DNA of 64,000 nucleotides from the NCBI RefSeq assembly GCF_014172405.1, contig NZ_WNXC01000002.1, positions 186,001 to 250,000 on the forward strand. The letters run 5' to 3'. A program made the translations under genes and the position numbers. The DNA is from Pedobacter gandavensis (GTDB lineage: Bacteria; Bacteroidota; Bacteroidia; Sphingobacteriales; Sphingobacteriaceae). Shown here one piece after another: positions 25,995 through 36,500 of this stretch (positions are counted from its first letter, which is position 1; each line of letters opens with the position of its first letter). Below the pieces are notes generated by a model, which saw nothing but the letters and a program-made list of their open reading frames with translations, was not told the DNA's origin and ran no database searches.

Positions 25995-28367
25995 CTAATT
26001 GAAATACACATAAGTAATTCCATCTCCTCCTCTATCGGCGTGTTCATCTTCTACGCGATTTACCTGGCTATATTTCCTCAGATACTCGCGAATCAGCTTT
26101 CTCAAAATCCCATCCCCTTTACCATGAATGATTTTGATGAAAGGGAAACCAAGCATGATTGACTTGTCCAGGTATTTCTCTACTTCGTGCAGCGCATTTT
26201 CGCCACGCATTCCCCTTAAATCCAGTTCTGCGGTAAAATTGCCAATTGCTTCAGAAATACTGCCAGTATAGGAGTTATTTTGAATCGCCTTTTTAGCCTG
26301 TTTATTACTAATTTTATAAACTCTGTTTTTCTTCAATACAGAACGTAACTCTCCTAAAGCGACTACCAGATTGTCTCTATTGATCTCTAAAACCTGCCCA
26401 GTGGTTTCACTATTGTTCAATTGAACCCAGTCGCCAACCTGAATTGGCGTATTTAAAGCAACTGCTACTTCAGGTTTCTTTTCTTCTTTAACCTGGTGTT
26501 GCACCAATACCTTTTGTAAGTTTTGACGCAATTCTTTGGTTACTATTTTATCCGCCTGCTTATCTTTAATTTCGGCAATGGTATTTTCGACCAGTTTATT
26601 CGCATTTTTGATAATTGCCTGCGCTTCCAATTTAGCTTCCTTGATCAGCACTTTTCTGTTTTCGTCTAAAAACAGCTGCAACTTTTCATTTTCTGCTACC
26701 AGATTTTTCACTTTATTCTGCTGGTTCGACAAATGCAGCTTGGTATCATAAATCTGCTTTTTCTCTCTTTCCAGATCAACCAGTAAACTGTCAATACGGT
26801 TTTGATTCGTTCCGGTTTTCGCTCTTGCCAATTCCAATACTTCTTTCTGAAGACCGATATTCTGTGCAATTTCGAAGGCATAAGAGCTACCCGGTTTCCC
26901 AATTTCTAAGATATACATCGGTTTCATACGGTCGTTATCAAACAACATCGATGCATTTTCCAACCCTGGGGTATTCCCAGCGAAAAGCTTCAGGTTAGAA
27001 TAGTGGGTAGTGATCACCCCTCTTACCTTCTTATTGTTCAGGACTTCTAGTACGGCCTCTGCCATTGGCCCCCCAAACTGTGGGTCTGTACCTGTTCCGA
27101 ACTCATCAATCAGGACCAATGTTTTCGGTGTAGCATGAGCTACAAAATGTCTCATCTTCGTTAAATGCGCACTATAAGTACTCAAATCACTCTCAATAGA
27201 TTGATCATCGCCAATATCAGCAAAGATATTTTCAAAAATCCCCACTTCACTAGATTCATGCACCGGGATTAGTAAACCAGATTGTACCATGATCTGTAAT
27301 AAACCAACGGTTTTCATACATACCGACTTTCCACCCGCATTGGGACCGGAAACCAGGACAATGCGAAGTTCTTCTGTAATGTGGATATTTAAAGGAACTA
27401 CAGTCTTTTTATCTTCCTTAAAAGAAAGGTATAAGAGTGGATGTGAGGCATTAATCAGTTTTGTTCTAGCTTCTTTAACTAATATCGGCATATCAGCACC
27501 AATATCAATTGAAAACAAAGCCTTTGCGCGCACAAAATCTAACTTGGTCAGAAAGCCATGATAAGACAGCAACAAAGGCGTATACGGCCTTAAATCAGTA
27601 GTCAGCGCAATAAGAATCTTAATAATCTCTCTTCGTTTATCAAATTCCAGATCCCTAAGCTTATTGTTTAACGTAAACACTTCTTCCGGTTCCATATAGA
27701 CCGTTTGCCCACTGGCAGACTCATCGTGAATAAAACCTTTAAGTTTTCTTTTGTTCTCTGCAAGGATCGGGATACACATTCTTCCATCTCTGATGGTTAA
27801 ACTCCCATCTGCAACCCAGTTGTTGCCAACTGCAGTTTTATAAATGGAATCCATCCGCTTTCTTACATCCTGCTCAGCCTTGGCAATATCGCCAATGATC
27901 TGTTGCAGGGTAGTCGAAGCGTTGGGTTTGATTTTCCCTTTCGGGTCCAAGACCATTTCAATCCTTTTCAAAATATTCTTCTCCACTGGAAGATGCTCCA
28001 ACAGAGCTTCCAGATTCGGATATACTTCTTTTCTTTCTTCAAAAAAACGCAACACAGAGAAAACCGTTAGTAGAGAGGCATACATCTGGTGTAGTTCGTC
28101 CTCTACCAGATAAGTCCCTTCAACTTTAATTTTATCTACTAATGATTTAATGTCAAAAAAGGTACTGATTTGTAAAGGCTCCTGATTCTCCAGGATACTT
28201 TTAAATTCATTGGTTTGACGTAAAAATTTGTTGATCTGGTCATATTTAGTCATGACCTGCATTTTATCGACCATTTGTTGCCCCATTGGGCTCAAACAGT
28301 GTTTATGAATAAGTTGTCTGACCTCACTAAAACCCAAACGCTCTAAACAATTCTCCGGATATAACAT
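25995..28367 (-). CDS. mutS2: MutS2 family ATPase with Smr domain
   Basis: A 790-residue protein when started at 28367 (MLYPENCLERLGF); the reading from 28415 adds a poor N-terminus. The MutS core ATPase has Walker A SGPNAGGKSV, Walker B LVLIDEFGTGTDP and the later THYSNLK. A coiled segment and KOW-like region follow, then a C-terminal Smr nuclease domain (LDLRG; IIHGKGDGILR). MutS2 suppresses homologous recombination and, in Bacillus, acts in splitting collided ribosomes. It follows the DUF4296 gene with about 10 bases between. Confidence 0.93.
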   Translation of the reverse strand: MLYPENCLERLGFSEVRQLIHKHCLSPMGQQMVDKMQVMTKYDQINKFLRQTNEFKSILENQEPLQISTFFDIKSLVDKIKVEGTYLVEDELHQMYASLLTVFSVLRFFEERKEVYPNLEALLEHLPVEKNILKRIEMVLDPKGKIKPNASTTLQQIIGDIAKAEQDVRKRMDSIYKTAVGNNWVADGSLTIRDGRMCIPILAENKRKLKGFIHDESASGQTVYMEPEEVFTLNNKLRDLEFDKRREIIKILIALTTDLRPYTPLLLSYHGFLTKLDFVRAKALFSIDIGADMPILVKEARTKLINASHPLLYLSFKEDKKTVVPLNIHITEELRIVLVSGPNAGGKSVCMKTVGLLQIMVQSGLLIPVHESSEVGIFENIFADIGDDQSIESDLSTYSAHLTKMRHFVAHATPKTLVLIDEFGTGTDPQFGGPMAEAVLEVLNNKKVRGVITTHYSNLKLFAGNTPGLENASMLFDNDRMKPMYILEIGKPGSSYAFEIAQNIGLQKEVLELARAKTGTNQNRIDSLLVDLEREKKQIYDTKLHLSNQQNKVKNLVAENEKLQLFLDENRKVLIKEAKLEAQAIIKNANKLVENTIAEIKDKQADKIVTKELRQNLQKVLVQHQVKEEKKPEVAVALNTPIQVGDWVQLNNSETTGQVLEINRDNLVVALGELRSVLKKNRVYKISNKQAKKAIQNNSYTGSISEAIGNFTAELDLRGMRGENALHEVEKYLDKSIMLGFPFIKIIHGKGDGILRKLIREYLRKYSQVNRVEDEHADRGGDGITYVYFN

Positions 28368-28377
28368 ACTTATAATT

Positions 28378-28896
28378 CTAATTTGGGTGCTTATAAACCA
28401 TCTTTGGCTGGACAAACTCCATCGTCTTCCTCAGTGAATCTGTCAAATTCGTGGTATCTTTCAGCAAGAAGCGGATTTTATAATCCGGTGACTTCTTAGC
28501 CAGCGAATCTGCAGCCATTTTTAGGTTTAATTTTTGTTTATACTCATCATTCATCAATGAGTCTGATTTTGTAATTAATGCTTTTTGCTTGGATAAGTCA
28601 CCGACCACACGGATATAGATATCATCCAATAGCTTTGGGTTATCATTATAATAGGTCATACTCTTTGCAAAAAGAGCTGAGTCAATCCCAAATTTCTTGT
28701 AAATGCCCTTATAAAATGACCCGGCTACTTTCTTTGCAGAGTCCACTTCCGGAATTCCCGACACATAACCATCGACCACATGGATATCGCTCAATATGGC
28801 CGGCATCTTATCTGGTTGAATGATGTCTTTAGGAATCCCTGGTTTACAGGCAGAAATCAGTAAAAAAAAGGATAGTATATATAAAAAGTTTCTCAT
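28378..28896 (-). CDS. DUF4296 domain lipoprotein
   Basis: Starting at 28896 (MRNFLYILSFFLL) the protein is 172 residues with a lipobox ending at Cys17 (LISAC). The longer reading from 29058 has no good signal peptide. The mature region (PKDIIQPDKMPAILSDIHVVDGYV; KFGIDSALFAKSMTYYNDNP) matches the DUF4296 family, widespread in Bacteroidota and of unknown function. It lies just upstream of mutS2 on the same strand and divergent from yggS. Confidence 0.82.
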   Translation of the reverse strand: MRNFLYILSFFLLISACKPGIPKDIIQPDKMPAILSDIHVVDGYVSGIPEVDSAKKVAGSFYKGIYKKFGIDSALFAKSMTYYNDNPKLLDDIYIRVVGDLSKQKALITKSDSLMNDEYKQKLNLKMAADSLAKKSPDYKIRFLLKDTTNLTDSLRKTMEFVQPKMVYKHPN

Positions 28897-28967
28897 TGTG
28901 CTTAAAACATCAATATTTCTTAGCCAAAGTTCGCTAAGGTTCTTAATTTTACCAAAAATACTGATAA

Positions 28968-29660
28968 ATGAGTATAGCAGATAACTTATTAAAATATAAA
29001 AACGAATTGGATGAGGTTGCGGTGAAATTAATCGCGGTTTCAAAATACCAGGAAGCATCAGCAGTTTTAGAGGCTTACAATGCCGGACAAAGGGTATTTG
29101 GAGAAAACATTGTGCAGGAGCTGGTAGAAAAGCAAGCTCAACTTCCTCAGGATATTGAATGGCACCTGATTGGTCATTTACAAACCAATAAAGTAAAATA
29201 CATCGCCCCTTTTATTAGCCTGATTCAATCGGTAGATAGTTTAAAGCTATTGGTAGAAATCAACAAGCAAGCGGCGAAAAATAAAAGAGTGATCGATTGT
29301 TTACTACAGATTTACATTGCTGATGAGGATACTAAATTCGGTTTAGGGTACGATGAAGCGATTGACCTGTTACGTTCAGAAGAGTTTGCTGCGATGAAGA
29401 ACGTACGTATTATCGGTTTGATGGGGATTGCCAGCAACAATGCACAGGAAAAACAAACACTTGATGAATTCACCGAGTTAAAAGTTCTTTTTGATGGTAT
29501 TAAAGTAAGTTTCTTTAGAAAAGATGATGGCTTTAAAGAACTTTCTATGGGAATGTCAGGAGATTATAAACTGGCCATTGAAGCAGGAAGTACCATGGTT
29601 CGCGTAGGCAGTAATATTTTTGGAAAAAGAAAAATTAAACACTGGAAAGAAGAAGCATAA
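28968..29660 (+). CDS. yggS: YggS/PLPBP family PLP-homeostasis protein
   Basis: A 230-residue PLP-binding protein with the fold-type III barrel. The PLP lysine is in LIAVSKYQ near residue 25. Family motifs are FGENIVQEL, EWHLIGHLQTNK and the C-terminal LSMGMSGDY and VRVGSNIFG. YggS/PLPBP buffers pyridoxal phosphate and affects amino-acid pools and has no known catalysis. Its stop overlaps the start of the GNAT gene by one base, so these are cotranscribed. Confidence 0.92.
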   Translation: MSIADNLLKYKNELDEVAVKLIAVSKYQEASAVLEAYNAGQRVFGENIVQELVEKQAQLPQDIEWHLIGHLQTNKVKYIAPFISLIQSVDSLKLLVEINKQAAKNKRVIDCLLQIYIADEDTKFGLGYDEAIDLLRSEEFAAMKNVRIIGLMGIASNNAQEKQTLDEFTELKVLFDGIKVSFFRKDDGFKELSMGMSGDYKLAIEAGSTMVRVGSNIFGKRKIKHWKEEA

Positions 29661-30124
29661 TGAATATAAATCTCAGAGTTGCCACACAGCAGGATTGTCC
29701 GCGTATCCTGGAATTGATCCATGAATTGGCCTTATATGAAAAGGCACCGGAAGAAGTCACCGTTACTTTAGCAGAATTTGAAGATGCGGGTTTCGGTTCA
29801 ACGCCGGTATGGAATGCCTTTGTCGTAGAGCATGATCAAATAATTATCGGCTTTGCCTTATACTACACCAGATATTCTACCTGGAAAGGATGCAGGTTAT
29901 ACCTGGAAGACTTTATCGTTACCGAAGGCTATAGAGGTAAAGGTATTGGAAAATTGCTTTTTGAAAGAGTCATGAAAGAAGCAAAAGACAAAAATTTTAA
30001 TGGGATGAACTGGCAAGTGTTGGACTGGAATGAACCAGCTATCAACTTCTATAAAAAGTATGAAGCTCATCTAGAGGCTGATTGGCTAAATGCTTCTTTT
30101 TCAAAAGAACAAATTTCACAATAG
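29660..30124 (+). CDS. GNAT family N-acetyltransferase
   Basis: A 154-residue GNAT acetyltransferase. The acetyl-CoA-binding loop is RGKGIGKLLF in motif A (VTEGYRGKGIGKLLFERVMKEA), and motif B is seen in NWQVLDWNEPAINFYKKY. Its sequence resembles the diamine/polyamine acetyltransferase group, but the acceptor cannot be fixed. ATG overlaps the yggS stop codon by one base. Confidence 0.88.
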   Translation: MNINLRVATQQDCPRILELIHELALYEKAPEEVTVTLAEFEDAGFGSTPVWNAFVVEHDQIIIGFALYYTRYSTWKGCRLYLEDFIVTEGYRGKGIGKLLFERVMKEAKDKNFNGMNWQVLDWNEPAINFYKKYEAHLEADWLNASFSKEQISQ

Positions 30125-30173
30125 CTCAAATAATCAGGTAACCGAATTCATTGAATCTTTAAATCAAAAGCAG

Positions 30174-30998
30174 ATGAAAAAATTAGCGATACTAATGCTG
30201 GCTTTAAGCTTTGCCGCTTGTCAGAGTGAAAAAAAAGCAAGTGATCAGGAAGACAGTACAGGTCTTTCTAATCTGGAGATGAATTCAACAAGCAATTTAG
30301 CTTTTAAGTACGACAGCCTTAAGATTTTTAGCAAACCCAATCCTGCGGCCAAGACAAAGAGTACAGACACCACTTATGTCCGCATTGTGTACCCCTCGTT
30401 TCCAAATCAAAAGCTAAACCAGTTGTTGGAACAGAAAACAATCGCTGCAATTCAGAATCCTGATGATAAAAAGGTAGAGACTTATCAGCAAGTGGCTGAT
30501 GCTTTTATAAAAGATTATGAAAATCTGAGAGATACAGAAGGTACAGTAGCGGCCTGGTTTTTAGATGCAGAAACGAAGGTGTTAACCGATCAGCCTGATT
30601 ATATAGGATTAGAATACAGCCTGGTGAATTATGCAGGTGGTGCCCACCCGAACAGCAATATGATCTACTGGAATCTGAACCCAAAAACTTTACAGGAAAT
30701 TACTTTGGAATCGCTAATAAATGAGGGCAGCATGCCACAATTGGTTACTATTGCAGAAAAGATTTTCAGAAAAAACGAGAAATTAAGTCCAACGGCAAGC
30801 CTTAAAGACACTTATTTCTTTGAGAATGACAAGTTCAACCTGAACCGTAATTTTACAATTACCAAGGAGGGATTAAAATTCCTCTACAATCCATACGAAA
30901 TTAAAGCCTATGCTTATGGCAGCACTGAATTAATCATACCTTTCAGTGATTTAAAAACCATAGCCAGGCCAAATACTTTACTCAGTCCGACAAAATAA
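30174..30998 (+). CDS. DUF4163/DUF3298 domain lipoprotein (RsiV-like fold)
   Basis: Started at 30174 (MKKLAILMLA) the product is 274 residues with lipobox Cys16 (LSFAAC). The longer reading from 30090 lacks a signal and overlaps the GNAT gene. The mature part has an N-terminal DUF4163-like region and a C-terminal DUF3298 domain (YAGGAHPNSNMIYWNLNPKT), also found in the lysozyme-sensing anti-sigma factor RsiV. No sigma gene is adjacent here, so a periplasmic binding role is only a suggestion. It is followed after 2 bases by the aspartate kinase gene. Confidence 0.8.
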   Translation: MKKLAILMLALSFAACQSEKKASDQEDSTGLSNLEMNSTSNLAFKYDSLKIFSKPNPAAKTKSTDTTYVRIVYPSFPNQKLNQLLEQKTIAAIQNPDDKKVETYQQVADAFIKDYENLRDTEGTVAAWFLDAETKVLTDQPDYIGLEYSLVNYAGGAHPNSNMIYWNLNPKTLQEITLESLINEGSMPQLVTIAEKIFRKNEKLSPTASLKDTYFFENDKFNLNRNFTITKEGLKFLYNPYEIKAYAYGSTELIIPFSDLKTIARPNTLLSPTK

Positions 30999-31000
30999 CT

Positions 31001-32278
31001 ATGCTCGTATTCAAATTTGGAGGCGCCTCGGTAAAAGATGCAGCTGGCGTCATCAACCTTGCGCAAATTGTTAGCCGCTACCCTAAAGAAAAATTATTGA
31101 TCGTCATATCTGCCATGGGCAAGATGACCAACAAACTAGAAGAACTCTGCAAAGCTTACCTCAATGGAGAAGAAGAGCAGGTATACCTAATTTTTGAAGC
31201 TGTAAAAGCTTATCATTTTCAGATTATTAGTGACCTATTCCCAAATCATCAACATCCAATCTACAATGATGTAGCCAATACTTTTGTAGAAATCGATTGG
31301 CTGATTGAAGAAGAAATTACAGATACACCTGATTATATATATGATCAAATTGTTTCTATTGGCGAAGTGATTTCCACCAAAATCATTGCTGCTTATTTGA
31401 GCGAAATCGGCCTAAAAGCAAAATGGTTAGATGCCCGTAATTTTATCCAAACCGATAACAATTACCGCGAAGGAAATGTTAATTGGGAGAAAACGGAAGC
31501 TGAAATACAGCAAGAATTATTGCCATTATTAGATTCTTTTATTGGCGTAACCCAAGGATTTATTGGTGGTACCAGTGAAAATTTCACCACTACACTAGGT
31601 CGTGAAGGCTCTGATTACTCAGCAGCAATCTTCTCCTCCTGTCTAAATGCGGATTCCTTAACCATCTGGAAAGATGTGCCTGGTGTATTAAATGCCGACC
31701 CTAAATGGTTTGATGAGACGGAGCGCATTCCGCAACTGTCCTACCATGATGCCATCGAACTCGCTTATTATGGCGCTACGGTAATCCATCCAAAAACCAT
31801 CAAGCCGATTCAGAATAAAAACATTCCATTGTTTGTACGCTCTTTCCTTAACCCGGACGCTGAAGGAACAGACATCACGAATGCTGAAAACCACTTACCT
31901 GTACCTTCTTTCATATTTAAAGTCAAGCAGGTTCTGATCTCTATTTTTCCTAAAGATTTCTCCTTCATTATTGAAGAAAACCTGAGTGACATCTTCAGTC
32001 TTTTTCACAAGCATAAAGTGAAAATCAATACCATGCTCAACTCGGCAATTAGTTTTTCGGTGAGCATTGATGAAGATCCACAAAAATTACAAAACCTAAT
32101 TGAGGAGCTTTCAGTTCAGTACAGAGTAAAGTACAATACCGGATTAGAGTTGGTCACCATCAGATATTACAATCAGGAAACCATTGACCGGGTAACGGTT
32201 AATAAAAATATCTTGCTGGAAGTTAAAAGTAGACATACCTGTCAGATCGTGATGAAAGACCGTGACCTTAACACATAA
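31001..32278 (+). CDS. lysC: Aspartate kinase
   Basis: A 425-residue aspartokinase that phosphorylates aspartate at the head of Lys/Thr/Met synthesis. The N-terminal KFGGASVKD replaces the more common KFGGTSV. Other motifs are GFIGGTSENFTTTLGREGSDYSAAI and WKDVPGVLNADP. The C-terminal 120 residues form an ACT-like regulatory region, so feedback control is likely. It sits between a lipoprotein gene and the THUMP-like methyltransferase gene with short gaps. Confidence 0.9.
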   Translation: MLVFKFGGASVKDAAGVINLAQIVSRYPKEKLLIVISAMGKMTNKLEELCKAYLNGEEEQVYLIFEAVKAYHFQIISDLFPNHQHPIYNDVANTFVEIDWLIEEEITDTPDYIYDQIVSIGEVISTKIIAAYLSEIGLKAKWLDARNFIQTDNNYREGNVNWEKTEAEIQQELLPLLDSFIGVTQGFIGGTSENFTTTLGREGSDYSAAIFSSCLNADSLTIWKDVPGVLNADPKWFDETERIPQLSYHDAIELAYYGATVIHPKTIKPIQNKNIPLFVRSFLNPDAEGTDITNAENHLPVPSFIFKVKQVLISIFPKDFSFIIEENLSDIFSLFHKHKVKINTMLNSAISFSVSIDEDPQKLQNLIEELSVQYRVKYNTGLELVTIRYYNQETIDRVTVNKNILLEVKSRHTCQIVMKDRDLNT

Positions 32279-32289
32279 AATCAATTCCA

Positions 32290-33471
32290 TTGAACGAAAA
32301 TATTTTAGCCAACCAAGTACAGGAATATATCAATAATCATTTAAATGGGGATGTATTTACCATTGCCATGGCTAAAAGTCCCTTTCCTGAGGTCAGTTCT
32401 AAAGAACTGGCCAACCAGATTGCAGCAAAGCAGAAAAGCGCCAAAAAGTTACCGACCTGGTATCATCAAGACCTGGTTTATTATCCGGCCTTATTGTCCA
32501 TCGAGCAATGTTCTTCGGAAAGCACGGCTGCCTATAAATCTGGTTTAGCTATTGGAGAAAGCCTGATAGACCTTACCGGTGGTTTTGGTGTAGACAGTCT
32601 TTTCTTTGCTCGCAAGCTGAAATCTGTAACACACTGCGAGATCAATCCAGAGCTTTCAGAAATTGCGGCACACAATGCGGAGATACTCCACCAGTCCAAC
32701 ATCAGTTTCCTTGCACTAGATGGGATTGCTTACCTTCGGGAAACAACCGTCTATTTTGACAATATTTATATCGATCCTGCCAGAAGAAGCAGCACAGGAA
32801 AAGTCTTTATGCTCAAAGATTGTACGCCCAATGTGGTGGAACACCTAGACCTACTTTTGTCTAAATCTAAGCGGATCATCATCAAAACCGCACCTTTATT
32901 AGACCTCAGTGCTGGCCTAAAAGAGCTAAAAAATGTGAGCGAAATCCATGTGGTGAGTGTTAAAAATGAATGTAAAGAACTACTCTGGATCGTGGAAAAC
33001 GAACCATCCGAGCGGGTAAAAATCGTTTGTACTACCCTCAATGAGCAAGAAAAAAGCTTCAGCTTTTTCAAAGGGGAAGAAGATAGCGAAGCCGAAATTC
33101 CGGAATTGGATTTACAGCAATACTTATACGAACCTGATACGGCCTTGTTAAAAGGTGGAGCCTTCAATCTGATTGCCAGCAGATATGGCTTACAGAAACT
33201 CCATGCACAAACACAGCTTTATACCTCTTCCAAAGTGATTGCGGATTTCCCAGGAAGAAGATTCAGGATCAAAGGCCTTTTAATGCCTGCAGACCTGAAA
33301 AAAGAAAAAGGCCTGAAGGGAAATGTGATCGCCAGAAATTATCGTGACAAAGCCGAACAATTGGTTAAAAAGTATAAAATCATGCCGGATCAACAGCGTT
33401 TTTTAATCTTTACGCAGAGTAGAAAACAAGGTTACCTGGTTATTGATGCTGACATTGAGCAACATTACTAA
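32290..33471 (+). CDS. THUMP-like domain class I SAM-dependent methyltransferase
   Basis: A 393-residue protein. An N-terminal helical part precedes a Rossmann methyltransferase core with motif I LIDLTGGFGVDSLFFA (about residue 90) and a DPARR motif (IYIDPARRSS) typical of the family annotated as THUMP-like SAM methyltransferase. The C-terminal 90 residues match the THUMP-like segment (ADFPGRRFRIKGLLMPADLKKEKG). It probably methylates RNA, but its target is unknown. The start is TTG at 32290, 11 bases after lysC. Confidence 0.82.
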   Translation: MNENILANQVQEYINNHLNGDVFTIAMAKSPFPEVSSKELANQIAAKQKSAKKLPTWYHQDLVYYPALLSIEQCSSESTAAYKSGLAIGESLIDLTGGFGVDSLFFARKLKSVTHCEINPELSEIAAHNAEILHQSNISFLALDGIAYLRETTVYFDNIYIDPARRSSTGKVFMLKDCTPNVVEHLDLLLSKSKRIIIKTAPLLDLSAGLKELKNVSEIHVVSVKNECKELLWIVENEPSERVKIVCTTLNEQEKSFSFFKGEEDSEAEIPELDLQQYLYEPDTALLKGGAFNLIASRYGLQKLHAQTQLYTSSKVIADFPGRRFRIKGLLMPADLKKEKGLKGNVIARNYRDKAEQLVKKYKIMPDQQRFLIFTQSRKQGYLVIDADIEQHY

Positions 33472-33481
33472 AAGCCCAAAT

Positions 33482-33511
33482 TTTAACATTCTTTAACATA
33501 CTTTAACATTT
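33482..33511 (+). repeat. Three phased 10-base direct repeats upstream of the DUF2723 gene
   Basis: TTTAACATTC, TTTAACATAC and TTTAACATTT follow one another with an exact 10-base period, placing every copy on the same helix face. They end about 60 bases before the ATG at 33574. Two similar units (TTTAACATAC, TTTAACCCTC) occur at 9349-9368. Likely a protein-binding array or a bent promoter element. Confidence 0.75.
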
Positions 33512-33573
33512 GTAAAATACTATCCTTTAATGATTTGGTTATTTTTGGTTAACCCTAAATTAAACCTTAAATC

Positions 33574-36500
33574 ATGAAAAATTATTGCCGCATCAATAAC
33601 CTGATAGGCTTTCTCCTTTTTGGAATCGCTACCCTTGTTTATTGGCTTACGATGGAACCGACCGTCAGTTTTTGGGATTGTGGAGAGTTCATCTCTGCCA
33701 GTTATAAAATTCAAGTTGGACACCAGCCTGGAGCTCCTTTGTTCCTAATGATTGGCAAACTATTCTCTTTATTTGCCATGGGCGACACCGCTAAAGTAGC
33801 TTACTGGATCAATTTCAGCTCCGTGCTATTTAGCGGCGCCACTATCATGTTCCTCTACTGGACCATAACTGCCATGGCCTCCAAACTATATTCTGAAGAA
33901 AAAAACAAAATAGAATCACTGGGGGTTATTGCCGCTGGTGTTGTAGGTGCTTTAGCTTATACTTTTTCTGATACTTTTTGGTTTTCGGCTGTAGAGTCAG
34001 AAGTATATGCCTTATCTACTCTATTTACCGCCATGGTATTCTGGTCTATTCTAAAATGGGAAAAAAGTATGGACAACCGTTGGTTGGTTTTCATCTCTTT
34101 CCTGGTGGGACTTTCTATTGGTGCACACCTCTTAAGTTTACTTACCATTCCTGCCCTTGTCCTCGTTTATTATTTCAAGAAAACAAAAAAAGTGACCTGG
34201 ATTGGTACCTTAAAAGCTTTTGCTATTGCTTGTGTGATTGTGGGTATTGTACAAATTGTCATCGTACAGTATCTGGTTCTTGGTGCTGCAAAATTCGACC
34301 TCTTCTTTGTCAACACCCTAGGTTTAACCTTTGGTACTGGAGCAATGGCTTTTATTCTATTATTGATAATCACTATTAGTTATGGCATTTACTATTCCAT
34401 TCAACAACGCAAATACAATTTGAACCTCAGTCTACTTTGTCTTGCATTTATTCTTTTCGGATTCAGTTCTTATTTTCTCATCCTGATTCGGGCGGATGCT
34501 AAACCAAGCATCAACTTATCCAACCCTGACAATCCGTTTTCCTTATATAGTTATCTCGGGCGAACGAACTATGGAGAGACTCCATTATTGTACGGAAAAA
34601 CCTTTGACGCTAAACAAACCGATTTTAAGGAAACCGGCACAGAATACCGAAAAGGGTCATCAAAATATGAGGAATCCGGAAAGTCATTTAAAGTTAATTA
34701 TGATAAGAACATGCTCTTTCCGAGGATGTACAGCAATAAACCGAATCACATCAGCTTTTATCAGCAATGGATGGGTTTAGAAAACGACCAGTCACCCACG
34801 ATGTCTGATAACTTAGGCTTTTTCAGTTCTTACCAAATAGGTTTCATGTATGCACGCTACTTTTTATGGAACTTCGTTGGCCGTCAGACTGATCTACAAG
34901 GACAAGGAAATTTAGAGCAGGGAAACTGGCTATCTGGCATTAAGCCATTAGATGCTATCAGACTCGGTTCGCAATCCAATCTTCCCCCCTCTGTTCAAGA
35001 GAATAAAGGGCACAATGTATTGTACGGCCTACCCTTCCTCATGGGAATGGCAGGATTGATCTTCCTATACAGAAAGAACAAACAAGCGACCTTAGTTATT
35101 GCCACCTTATTCTTTTTTACTGGCCTTGCAATCATCTTGTATTTAAATCAGGATCCTTTGCAAGTCAGAGAGCGTGATTACGCTTATGTTGGTTCATTCT
35201 ACGCTTTTTGCATCTTTATTGGCTTCGGAGTATTAGCCATCAAAGAAGTACTTAGCCCATATACGCCTGGAAAAATTAGCCTGGTTGTTGCCGCCTTAAC
35301 CGGATTACTCATTGCTCCTACTTTAATGGCAGTACAGGGCTGGGATGATCATGACCGTTCTGGAAAAACCACTGCAAGAGATTGGGCTGTCAACTATTTG
35401 AACTCCTGTGCCCCCAATGCGATTCTGTTTACAAATGCCGATAACGATACCTTCCCATTATGGTATGCACAAGAGGTAGAAGGTATCAGAACGGATGTTA
35501 GGGTAATCTGCTTACAATTTCTAAGTGATGGAAATTTTATCAATCAACTGAAGAAACAACAAAACAAATCTGCTTCATTACCCATCACCATGGCTGCTGA
35601 GAAATACCAACAAGGCGTTCGCGACTATATCCCTTATATCGACTATGGAATTACCGATAGTGTGGAGCTAAATGACTTATTAACGGTACTTACTTCTGAT
35701 GCAAAAGAAGATAAAGTACAAATGAACGATGGTTCTTTTGAAAACTTCCTCCCTACCAAAAAGTTAAAATTAACCATCAATGCAGATCAACTGGTAAAAA
35801 CCAATACCATTAAGGCAGCTGATCAAGGAAAAGCTGTTAGCCAAATGGAATGGACGATAGATAAAAACTTCATTGGTAAGGCAGACTTGGCCATGTACGA
35901 TATTTTGGTACATAACAACTGGGAAAGACCAATTTATTTTGCCACAAATGTTTCGCCTGACACCTATATTGGCTTAGAAAAATACCTCTATCTGGAAGGC
36001 TATGCCTACCGATTATTGCCCTTAAAAACAGATCCTAAAGATGATCGAGATAAAACACAGATCACCAATACAGCTGTTATGTATGATAATGTGATGCATA
36101 AAATGGACTATTCCGGCTTCAAATCAGCCAAATACTTAGATATTGAAAGTAGAAGCATTGCGGAGACTACTTGGTCCTTCCACAATAACCTGGCTACAAA
36201 CTTAATTTTAGAGGGTAAAAATCCCCAAGCCCTTGCAGTAATGAAAAAAAGCGCAAAAGAACTTCCATTGAAAAGCTATTCTATTCAAGATAGTATCAAC
36301 AGGTTCAATAGCATCCGAATATTTTATGATCTTAAAGACCTGCCACAGGCTAATTTAATGGCTAAAGAAACGCTTTCCTTTTTAGACCTGGAACTACAGT
36401 ATATTGCCTCTCTGGAACCGGAATTACAAAGAAGACGGATAAGAGATATCCAAGTTGGTTTAGGTGTACTGAATGGGCTGGACGAAATTTGCAAGGCAAA

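Noticed and set aside
28897..29058. N-terminal extension of the DUF4296 protein
   Set aside because: It overlaps the divergent yggS start and hides the lipoprotein signal that begins at 28896.
33978..34379. A 133-codon frame inside the DUF2723 gene
   Set aside because: A shadow frame, Cys- and Trp-rich with no motif; the host gene is continuous and typical.
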